Shown: positions 54,536 through 64,000 of the stretch, piece by piece
How positions within the stretch are numbered: position 1 is the first letter of the stretch
Layout of the letters: each line of letters opens with the position of its first letter
DNA from: Mytilus californianus
Lineage: Eukaryota > Mollusca > Bivalvia > Mytilida > Mytilidae
Direction of reading: 5' to 3'
NCBI RefSeq assembly: GCF_021869535.1
Contig: NW_026262701.1
Location: 47,805,278-47,869,277, forward strand
DNA length: 64,000 nt
Made by a program: the position numbers and the translations under genes
Notes under the pieces: generated by a model
Seen by the model: only the letters and a program-made list of their open reading frames with translations
What the model was told of the DNA's origin: nothing
Database searches by the model: none

Positions 54536-57178
54536 GTGGGACGTTGGTGTAACATTACAACATATAATTAAATTTAAGGCTAAAGTTTAACCACTTGTTT
54601 CAAATATTTGTAAGACCCATGAGGAACACATTTGTTCAAAGACATAGGAAGAGGGTTTGCCGCTACCAAATACAAATGGAAATTATTCATTAAATGATAT
54701 AAAGCTTATCAATCAAAAATTAAATGTCAATTCGTCTATCACTTTTCTTCACAATCAGGGATGCAAAAAGGGACGGAAATATAATGTGTTCACACTTTAA
54801 TGGCTATTATCTTAGCCTTTAAAGGTTGCAGTGTAAAACAAACATTAGATCAATGTCTGAAAATATCAACCTTTTCGTATTCGGCACGAAACTATTCAAG
54901 AGCTACATGTAGGTGAATTTCGTCCTTCTCAAGTTTCTAGGCCTCGTACATTGACCTAATAAAGTATATGTGTAATACCGATGTAAGTAAATGTTTTGAT
55001 CGGCTACAGTAAAAAAATATCCCTGGTTTTAATATCTACTGACTACCAACGTGTCAACAATATTGGAAGCAACATGGAGATGGGCGGATTAACAAAAACA
55101 AGTTAAACGAATGCTTAAGCACCGCAATACATTCGGTAAATATTTCCTTATTCTTGCATACTGTCGTTAAGGCCACTAGTAAATGCCACTTGAAATGGTT
55201 AACAAACGATTTATAAAATCTATAATTTAAACATAGCCATATTGGCAAATATTGACAAATATTTCTTCCTTATCTGAAATGTAAATAAGAGAAAGCGAGT
55301 ACGTATAGTTATATGCTGTTTCTACTATTTAAAATAGCAGTTGTGGAAAACCGTTTAGGTATACTTATATCATATTTGTAAAGGCTTTATTTTACGTGAT
55401 AGATTTGACAAACATAGAAAGAATGAAACACATAAATTCAATAAAACTTAAAATCGATGAGTATTTATTTTATGTTTGATTTAAGGCAGGTTGAACTTAA
55501 AAGAAAGATTGATGAAAATATTTTTGAATAAAATTTCTGTGTCGTAAATAGTTTTGTATTGAACGATTTTGTAAAATGACATGAGTAATTCATCGTCAGA
55601 TATGTTAAATATTCGAGCATAAAGTAATTATACTGAACCTATTGAAACTGTAAAACATGAAGGTATATAAAAACCTTTTGCGATGTAAAACATCTTATTA
55701 GTGTGATCCCGTCTGAAAACAAAACGACTATAAGGCATTTCTTATCATGTAATGCCAGAGCTTATTATACATTGATATCACTATAAATTTAAACAAAATT
55801 GGTCGCTGTCTGCCATATTTCTTTTTCGTTGTAGTATTAATCATACCGTTGGTTTTCTCTTTCGATGTGTTTTTTATTATGTCATACCGGATACCTTTTA
55901 TAGATTACTCTGAGGTTTGGTTGTGTTTATATGCTTATTGTTGAAAACCTGTATAGTTAATGCATAGTTGTCTCTTGGCACTCATACCACATCTCCTAAT
56001 TCTTTTATATTGGTCCTTTGAAAAGTCAGATACAAGTTACACATTTGTATTTATATATAATCGATTCTAAAGCGTTTTTGTATCATGCGCTGTTTGAGAT
56101 GAAATTGCTACTGTAAAAGTATACGTGTTCGTTTGATTCCATTTGCACTGGGTGAAAGTCTTTATTTCCAAATGTTCCTGCCATTTTTAAGAGACTTTGA
56201 AAGTAAAACTTTTAAGGATGAAACTAACATGTACACTTGGGAAATCCTTGGAAAAAAAATAGACGGAAATATATGGCGTTTTCTTAAACTTACAAATGAC
56301 GCAAGATTTAAAGAAACCTCAACTTTGATACTTAATAAAAAATAAATATATGCCTCATTATTGTACGTTGGAACGAAATGGCACGACACTATCGTTGAAG
56401 AAATTTTGTTCGAGATTTGATAGTCTAAGACATTAACAGTTCGCGAATCGAAAGCTAACAATATATCTTTTAGCAGAAATAATGGAGAAAATGTATTAAC
56501 TTTTTGTTTAGATTTGCAAACTTTTCAAAGCTTCGAGAGCACATGTCGAAAACATAAATTTGTACAGAAATGTGCGGGGTACACACTATTGAAATTCCAA
56601 TGTTAATGTATTGCCATATTTTCTATTATATTTGTCCTTCCTAATTTATAGCTAGATTGCTGGCTCCGATCTCTAAATCTTCAATCAGCAGTGATATCAT
56701 ATTTCATTGTACAACGATACGACGATTGACACATTATACAAAAGCAAATTATACGTACTATTAAACTTGCCAAAGTAAGTCAAAATCTTAAAGATATTTT
56801 ATCAACAATGAAGTACTTAGAATAATTTAATGCTAGCCTTAGTTTGAAATAGTCAATTCATATTATTGAAATTCGTATAAATGGATCTTAAGAAAGTTAC
56901 ATGGCATTTAATTTCTATATGATTCCTGTTGAGAAAGATAATCTAAATATTATAGTTTATGCTTAAGTCACTTTGTAAATAGTTGGAAAATAAATGACTT
57001 TATCGAACCTGTCATCTTCATAATTACTTCAAGGTGATTTAAATTTGATCTGAATTAAAAAAAAAATATTCATAAAATCTTTAAATGATAATGTTTGATC
57101 GATTACTTTGCATTTAAAGACAATTAATGACCTTGTAACAGTTAGATCTATTTGAAATCAAATTAATTAAACTATATA

Positions 57179-57280
57179 TGCAATGTATCCTTCTACAGTG
57201 CAAAGGTGTATTCAAACTTAAAATATATACATTTATATACAATGTATCCTTCAACAGCGTAAAGGTGTATTTAAACTTAT
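57179..57280. repeat. 59-bp tandem duplication
   Basis: CAATGTATCCTTC(T/A)ACAG(T/C) followed by AAAGGTGTATT(C/T)AAACTTA occurs at 57181 and 57240 with a few differences. Confidence 0.85.
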
Positions 57281-57348
57281 ACGCAGGAGTTTGATAGATT
57301 GTGAGAAAGGACATTAAATACAATTTTAAACTCTGTCAATGATTTCAA

Positions 57349-57368
57349 GAGAGAGAGAGAGAGAGAGA
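57349..57368. repeat. (GA)n microsatellite
   Basis: Ten uninterrupted GA dinucleotides. Confidence 0.95.
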
Positions 57369-57774
57369 ATACAAATAGACACATGAAATCAAGATTTTAA
57401 CTACACATAAAATGTTCCTCATAATAATGATGAAAATAAGTTCTATTAAAAAATTCAATACACAAAAACGATGAAGTCTTTACTATGGATATTTTTCTAT
57501 CTTGGTTGTTCGCTATGTAGTGTATGCGCCACACTTGACTCCAGGTCCGTTACTCGAGTAGTCTCCAACCTTCATTTATTCCTCAATTTTAAAACTGCAT
57601 TTTTAAACCGGATATTACAGTGTGTTCCACGTAAGGAGTTACTATAGTATTCGGAACCACTCACCCAGATACGGAACGTCTAGAAATCTGTCTAGTATAT
57701 GTTTTTCTTTTCTTGTTATTCTTTAATTGTTTTGAAAGTATTTTCCAATTTCATATGGGTTGTTATTCAGCTAG

Positions 57775-60700
57775 TTGGTTAAATGGTTAGACGTTAGTTG
57801 TGGTTCATAAAATAGTTAGACATTAATTGATTGATTTTTGGTTGCTTAACGTCCAGTGGCAACTATTTCATGCATTTTCAACGACAAGAACAAATTAACA
57901 ATAAATACAATAGATAGGTCCTGTAATAGATGCCGTCCGGGATGAAGGTCTGTGAAGTTTAGGCTGCCACTGGAAAATAAGGGTATATTGGAAAGGGACA
58001 GAAATTTTGCCGTACAACAGGCCACCTACGGACCCTCAGAGAGTTGTTGCAAGTGTTTTTATCGTGCAGAGAGCGTGGCACTCTCTGTACACGAGGCATC
58101 AGATCTAATGTCCCCATTCTGACTGGACGTAGCTGCGTACTTATACATCCCGCACAGTCAAACGGACGTCCCTCTTTGGCAAGGGTTTTACTGCCAATAG
58201 GTTGCAGACCAAAGTGACCATATTTCTATTCTATATTTTGGGAATGTTATACATGAAATGGTTAGCGGTTAATTGTTGTTGATGAAATGGTTCGACGTTA
58301 GTTGTGATAAATGAAATGGTTCGAAGTAGTTGTGACTAATGAAATGATTAAATGTTAGCTGTGGTTGTTGAAATGGTTCGACGGTAGTTGTAACTAATGA
58401 AATGGTTAGGTAGTAGTTGTGTTTGATGTACTGGTTAGATGTAAGTTGTGGTTGATGAACTGGTTAGAAGTTACTTGTGTGTGGTTGATGAAATGGTTTG
58501 AGGGTAGTTGTGGTTGATGGCATGGTTCGACGTTAGTTATGGTTGATGAAATGGTTACATATTAGATTTGATTGATGGAATGGTTAGACGGTAGTTGTGG
58601 TTAATGTGATGGTTCGTCGTTAGTTGCAACTAATGAAATGTTTAGATGTTAGTTGTGGTTGATGAAATAGTTATAGTTTGGTTGTGGTATATGAAATAGT
58701 TAGAGGTAAGTTGTGGTTGATGAAATGGTTAGGAATTGTTTTGGTTGATGAAACGGTTAGATGTTTGTTGTGGTTGATGAAATGGTTCGAAGGTAGTTGC
58801 GACTAATGGTATGTTTAGATGTTAGTTGTGGTTGATGAAATGGATAGAGATTAATTGTGGTTGATGAAATGGTTAGATGATAGCTGTGGTTGATGTAATT
58901 GGTAGAAGTTAGTTGTGGTTGATGAAATGGTGGATCTTAGCTGTGGTTGGTGTAATGATTAGAGGTTTTTTGTGGTTGATGTAATGGTCAGATGTTAGTT
59001 GTGGTATATGAAATGGTTAGAGGTAAGTTGTGGTTGATGAAATGGTTAAGTATTAGTTTTGGTTGATGAAACGGTTAGATGTTTGTTGTGGTTGATGAAA
59101 TGGTTCGACGGTAGTTGGACTAATGGTATGTTTAGATGTTAGTTGTGGTTGATGAAATGGATAGAGATTAATTGTGGTTGATGAAATGGTTAGATGATAG
59201 CTGTGATTGATGTAATTGGTAGAAGTTAGTTGTGGTTGATGAAATGGTGGATCTTAGCTGTGGTTGGTGTAATGGTTAGAGGTTTTTTGTGGTTGATGTA
59301 ATTGTCAGATGTTAGTTGTGGTATATGAAATGGTTAGAGGTAAGTTGTGGTTGATGAAATGGTTAGGTATTAGTTTTTGTTGATCAAATGTTTAGATGTT
59401 AGTTGTGGTTGATGTAATGGTTCGAAGGTAGTTGCGACTAATTACATGTTTAGATGTTACTTATGGTTGATGAAATTGATAGAGGTTAGTTGTGGTTGAT
59501 GTAATGGTTAAAGGGTAGTTGTGGTGGATGTAATGATTCGACGTTAGTTGTGGTTGATGAAACAGTAGATCTTAGCTGTAGTTGATGTAATTGTTAGAGG
59601 TTAGTTGTGGTTGATGTAAAGGTCAGATGTTACTTGTGGTTGATGTAATGGTTAGATGTTAGTTGTGTTGATGTAATGGTTAGATGTTAGTTGTGGTTGA
59701 TGTAATGGTTAGATGTTAGTTGTGGTTGATGTAAAGGTTAGATGTTAGTTGTGATTGATGTAATGTTAGATGTTAGTTGTGGTTGATGTAATGGTTATAG
59801 GGTAGTTGTGGTTGATGTAATGGTTAGATGTTAGTTGTGGTTGACGAAATGTTAGAGGGCAGCTGTGGTTTATGAAATGATAAGAGGGTGGTTATGGTTG
59901 ATGTGATGGTAAGATGTTAGTTATGGTTGATTAAATGGTTAGAGGACAGCTGTGGTTTATGAAATTGTTAGAGAGTGATTATGGTTGATGTGATGGTTAG
60001 CGGTAAGTTATGGCTGATATGGTGGTTAGATGTTAGTTGTGGTTGATTAAATGGTTAGAGGGCAGCTGTGGTTTATGAAATTGTTAGAGAGTGATTATGG
60101 TTGATGTGATGGTTAGCGGTAAGTTATGGCTGATATAATGGTTAGATGTTAGTTGTGGTTGATTAAATGGTTAGAGGGCAGCTGTGGTTTATGAAACTGT
60201 TAGAGAGTGATTATGGTTGATGTGGTGGTTAGCGGTAAGTTATTGCTGATATAATGGTTAGATGTTAGTGTAGTTGATTAAATGGTTAGAGGGCAGCTGT
60301 GGTTTATGAAATTGTTAGAGAGTGATTATGGTTGATGTGATGGTTAGCGGTAAGTTATGGCTGATATGATGGTTAGATGTTAGTTGTGGTTTATTAAATG
60401 GTTAGAGGGCAGCTGTGGTTTATGAAATTGTTAGAGAGTGATTATGGTTGATGTGATGGTTAGCGGTAAGTTATGGCTGATATGATGGTTAGATGTTAGT
60501 TGTAGTTGATTAAATGGTTAGAGGGCAGCTGTGGTTTATGAAATTGTTAGAGAGTGATTATGGTTGATGTGATGGTTAGCGGTAAGTTATGGCTGATATG
60601 ATGGTTAGATGTTAGTTGAGGTTGATTAAATGGTTAGAGGGCAGCTGTGGTTTATGAAATTGTTAGAGAGTGATTATGGTTGATGTGATGGTTAGCGGTA

Positions 60701-60905
60701 AGTTATGGCTGATATGATGGTTAGATGTTAGTTGTCGTTGATTAAATGGTTAGAGGGCAGCTGTGGTTTATGAAATTGTTAGAGAGTGATTATGGTTGAT
60801 GTGATGGTTAGCGGTAAGTTATGGCTGATATGATGGTTAGATGTTAGTTGTGGTTGATTAAATGGTTAGAGGTCAGTTACTGTTGATGGAATGGTTTGAT
60901 GTTAC
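57775..60905. repeat. 29-bp minisatellite with 116-bp and 318-bp higher-order units, about 2.7 kb
   Basis: The monomer is 29 bases, built from GATGAAATGGTTAGATG and TTAGTTGTGGTT. In the 3' part (about 59930-60870) four monomer variants form a unit marked by GCGGTAAGTTATGGCTGATA, recurring at 60001, 60117, 60233, 60348, 60464, 60580, 60696 and 60812, i.e. every 116 bases. In the 5' part, a block of about 318 bases (11 monomers) is duplicated: AAACGGTTAGATGTTTGTTG is at 58751 and 59069. The array is split near its left end by another repeat (57831-58245). The strands differ strongly in G and C. Confidence 0.93.
57831..58245 (+). repeat. dispersed repeat inserted into the minisatellite
   Basis: Begins TTGATTGATTTTTGGTTGCT, includes TTAACAATAAATACAATAGA, TAGGTCCTGTAATAGATGCC, CAGAGAGTTGTTGCAAG and AGTGGCACTCTCTGTACACG. 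Minisatellite monomers lie on both sides, so the element landed in the array. Same family as 13795-14060. Confidence 0.75.
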
Positions 60906-61061
60906 TAGTGCTATGAGTAATTCTAACATGTAAATAGCTTAAAATCGTTTTCATGTTCGCCAACAGAGGAAAATTATTTTTTATCGCTAGATTTTTTCAC
61001 TTTTTTAGGTGAACCATATTTTACATAGCAGCCACGACGCATTAGCTCATTCAGTTCCACG

Positions 61062-61073
61062 ATGTCCTCCTAT
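61062..61073 (+). CDS. candidate first coding exon (MSSY)
   Basis: ATG preceded by CCACG, then donor TAT|GTAAGTA, an almost ideal donor. An AG at 61008-61009 (CTTTTTTAG) suggests the block may be an internal exon starting at 61010 with 5' UTR in it. Confidence 0.4.
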
Positions 61074-63767
61074 GTAAGTATAAAGATCATTTACCTACAT
61101 ACTTTTTTTTATTATTCTATTTGCATATATTAGCACAAGGACTAATTGTATAAAACAAAAAGTTAAATCACAAAAATACCGAACTCAGAGGAAAATTCAA
61201 AACGGAAAGTCCCCAATCAAATGGCAAAATCAAAAACACAAACACATCAAACGAATGTACAATAACTGTTGCCAACAAACGGAAGTCATTAAAGTTGCCG
61301 AAACTAATAGCCGATGAAAAAGTTATACATGTAATTTAGTTCTATGAATTATAGCCAATTCAAACACGATGATTGATCTGTATCCTCCATTGCATTTAGA
61401 GGAGCATGATTTTTTCAATTATGTGGCGACATAATTTTTAATGGAGTAAAAGGTCATATGTCACTTAAAAAACACTTATGGATTCCGGACAACAATCAGA
61501 GGGAAACAAAATTTCTTGAGGAATATTTTTTATGATTCAGTATTCCCAAAGATTACGCATTTTTTTCTTGAGGTGACCAAGGTGGTTTTGAGTAATTCAA
61601 AATCGGTTATTTTATTAGTGATTCAGAATATTTTTTATCGTCACCTACAAGGTTAGTCATCTTGGCAAGATTTTTTAGATAATTAAAAAAAAAATTTTTT
61701 ATAAACTATTTGAAACATTAAAAAAATCCTTCTTTTTGAGATTGCATGCCCTTCGAATACAATTCTATTAAACTTCTTATTTCCATATCAATAAGGAAAT
61801 ATTTATATGTTTTTAAATACTTATCGCATTTATAGTATTATTTGTCTTGATACAGAGGAATGATTTAGGATAACATGAATATTTGTACATATATAACCTT
61901 ATTTTAACAGCTTTTAGGGGACTCGTGGCCAATTAGGCCAACCTGGTCAAAGGTATTTTGTTTATTTTTCAAACATGCATGCACGTGCTGAATAATAGTG
62001 CTAGTGTTAATATACACTCTCATTTTAAAGGTTAAAGTTGAACTGAAATTCACATATCATTCTAATTGTTTAGTTCTCAAAAGACTAAATGTTTTGTAAT
62101 ACTTCTTCTCTCTGATATCATTTTTCCATGAAATCATGTATAACTTATACTAATGTTGCCATGCTGTGTACAAACATTGGTTCAAGCTTTCACTGTTGGC
62201 GGTTTAAGCTTTTTTTGAAAATAATTAACGTCATGAAAATGTATCTTTGTTTTTCTTATGTTAAAAAAAAACAATATTCGCCACGTATAGTACATATAGT
62301 CTATACTTTCATTGCATGACGCTTGATAGTAATATACACATATGACAATATATTAGTCCACAAAGCTTAATATTGCCACGAAACATTCTTTTGTATTCAA
62401 GGAACATATTGGAACAACCAATTCAAAATAAAATCATTAATGAGTATAGCGTTAAGACAAGTAATTTGCAATTCAATAGCAAAAACAAAGAGAATTCAGT
62501 ACTAAAAACAAAATTAGAAACATACTATATAAACAGAACTTTGTGCAGAACATCTAATATTAAAAAAGTAGTGATGCTTGCAGCTGATTTATTTTAGATG
62601 GTAATCAAAATGTTATCTTTCAAAAATTCTGCAGCACTAAAATAACAATGGAGAAAGATCTCCTAGATATTGCATGCAATAATATGTGCGCATTTATGTA
62701 GAACTGTAGATAGTGATGCTTAAAATCAAATATACAAAAGGGCAATATAATTAAGGAATAGGACATGGATGATATAACAAGATATTTCCAAAGTTCTGAT
62801 GATCAGCACCATCAGTGAAAGCAACTGTTTCTGTATGCAAATTTCACGTTAGCGGAATATTTATATGTTTTGAAGAAGCAAACGAATGCAAAACGCAGGA
62901 CTTTCACTTGAAATACATCAGTCTGTAAAATTATGATTTGTGTTTATCGTTCATCCATTTTTCAGTTTGGTTTAACTTTCTAATTTTCTATTCCATTTCT
63001 GATTGGTCATACGTGTGATTAGTTTCGTAAAATAATATTTATAAGTAGAATCCCTTTATGACATATAAAATTATGTTGGCTAATGAACTTTTGAGTTGAC
63101 CTTTTAGAGTTAGGTTTAGTAGTATTTTTATTTCTATTTTCGGTTTGAATATTCTTAAGTTTATATATATTTCTAGATGTGCTAGTACTATTTAGTTTTA
63201 TTTTAGCTTTGTTGTCAAAATTATGTAAACCAAGTGGAGATCGTTCCGCTTAAGTAATCATAATTTCGTTTTCACTTAAACCCATGAAAGAGTTGTCGCA
63301 AGGTGGTCTTTAACGTGTAGAGAGCAAAACACTCTCGCTATTCGATACAACGGATTTTACATCCCATTCAGACCGGAAGTGGCTGCGTATTTAAACAGCC
63401 AATACAAACAAATATACAAGATTCAGAGAAGTCTGTTTCATCGGAAGTAGAACTGTTCACATAATACCATAGTAAAACTGAGCAAAACATTGACAGCGGC
63501 ATATAAGACTTGATAATCACAAATATCTGGTATTATTATGGCAAAGCTAAATGTTTTATGAAATAGAATTACTCGATTCTGAATTTTAGAGACTGAACAC
63601 CTTTGTCGTGGGATCATCTTTTGTTTGTATCCAATACAACTGAATTTTCTCCTGATGCAGCTAGAATATTACTCAAATGTAACAAATCGTAAGCTTAAAT
63701 ATGATACTTAATTATTTTCCAGTATATGAAAGAATCTACTTACAGACATGATTTTGGGGCAGCAAAG
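61062..63767 (+). CDS. candidate gene of very short phase-0 exons (5' part; continues past window)
   Basis: Three short blocks with good splice sites join in one frame. An ATG at 61062 reads M-S-S-Y up to donor GTAAGT at 61074. Then 61911-61952 reads LLGDSWPIRPTWSK between TTTTAACAG and GTATTT. Then 63723-63767 reads YMKESTYRHDFGAAK between TTTTCCAG and GTAATG. All junctions are in phase 0. The composition (Y, W, P, R, with a Y-R-x-D-F-G block) recalls small axonemal or sperm microtubule-associated proteins, but I cannot name a family. No frame problem is seen. It could be chance, but three compatible exons in a row are suggestive. Confidence 0.45.
61150..61275 (+). repeat. dispersed repeat fragment (CATCAAACGAATGG family)
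   Basis: AAAATACCGAACTCAGAGGA, CGGAAAGTCCCCAATCAAAT, AACACATCAAACGAATG. It lies in the first intron of the candidate gene at 61062. Confidence 0.75.
61911..61952 (+). CDS. candidate second exon, 42 bp
   Basis: Acceptor TTATTTTAACAG, donor AAAG|GTATTT. Open in phase 0 for 14 codons, with two Trp and two Pro. Confidence 0.42.
63283..63420 (+). repeat. dispersed repeat fragment related to 57831-58245
   Basis: GAAAGAGTTGTCGCAAG, TTTAACGTGTAGAGAG, ACATCCCATTCAGACCGGAA and GTGGCTGCGTATTTAAACAG match the 3' part of the element in the minisatellite. Confidence 0.65.
63723..63767 (+). CDS. candidate third exon, 45 bp
   Basis: Acceptor ATTATTTTCCAG, donor AAAG|GTAATG. Open in phase 0 for 15 codons, Y-M-K-E-S-T-Y-R-H-D-F-G-A-A-K. 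The best of the three by appearance. Confidence 0.48.
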
Positions 63768-64000
63768 GTAATGGAATTTCATGTTCAGTGTTGTTTTGTT
63801 TTGTTTGTGATATTCTACGAAGTTGAGATTTGTGTATACATGTGTAAAACTTTTTTTTTACTTTTACTTAAATCATTTAGATTGCCTTTTACAAATAGTG
63901 CAGACATATACTGAATGCAATGTTGATATCAATTCATAACAAATAACAATTAAAAAAAGTGTGATCCAATGACGTGTTAAAAAAAGAAATACATCAGTCG

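Larger units (their letters stand above)
54536..57770. other. intergenic stretch, mostly featureless
   Basis: AT-rich with a 59-bp tandem duplication (57179-57280) and a (GA) run (57349-57368). Frames such as 56133-56345 (70 residues) have no motif and no flanking splice support. Nothing else is seen. Confidence 0.5.

Noticed and set aside
56133..56345. 70-residue plus-strand frame in the intergenic region
   Set aside because: No motif, no splice support and an overlapping antisense frame of similar length; likely random.
58245..60905. Regular repeats that could suggest a CRISPR array
   Set aside because: Units are 29 bases with no unique spacers between them, the surroundings are eukaryotic, and no cas-like genes are present. 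It is a minisatellite.

Overview
The window looks like bivalve mollusc DNA, most likely a mussel (Mytilus-like). It is AT-rich, has long introns and no bacterial-style operons, and carries many copies of dispersed repeat families that I associate from memory with Mytilus, plus tRNA-derived SINEs with ATTG-type tails. Nearly all short open reading frames are chance frames; the real coding signal is in short exons flanked by GT and AG sites.

The main content is a tandem pair of arylsulfatase (arylsulfatase B-like, N-acetylgalactosamine-4-sulfatase family) genes on the plus strand. Copy A enters the window already in progress (exons 7 to 12 and 15, 719-9976) and is a pseudogene: it has a splice donor changed from GT to AT, two one-base deletions that shift the frame, and a loss of about 2 kb that removed exons 13 and 14. 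Copy B (18704-48680) has all 15 exons and carries the sulfatase hallmarks: DDQG metal ligands, a C-T-P-S-R formylglycine site split by an intron, GKWHLG, and an LWEGG motif. It is also damaged. An in-frame stop lies in exon 1 (with a later in-frame ATG just before the membrane segment), the end of exon 9 is deleted, and the acceptor of exon 10 is TG instead of AG. Skipping exons 9 and 10 together would restore an open frame of 437 residues but would lose the Asp of the S-D-N-G-G metal site.

The two copies align through introns and 3' flank (1 to about 11460 against about 34260 to 50540), so insertions present in one copy only can be read against an empty site in the other. Copy A carries a 1256-bp PIF/Harbinger-like element and one dispersed repeat. 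Copy B carries a SINE, several dispersed repeats, a MITE, a double-palindrome element, a 2.35-kb inverted-repeat element and a reverse transcriptase relic. Both copies share a decayed duplicate of exon 11 in intron 10, older than the gene duplication. A decayed copy of exon 1 and its upstream region lies at about 16680-17285, just before copy B.

Region by region: 1-11460 copy A and its 3' flank; 11460-16600 intergenic repeats; 16600-17290 exon 1 relic; 17619-17800 a 54-bp minisatellite; 18700-48680 copy B; 48680-50540 its 3' flank; 50540-57770 intergenic with two dispersed repeats; 57775-60905 a large 29-bp minisatellite with 116-bp higher-order units; 61060-64000 possible start of another plus-strand gene built of very short phase-0 exons, continuing past the window.
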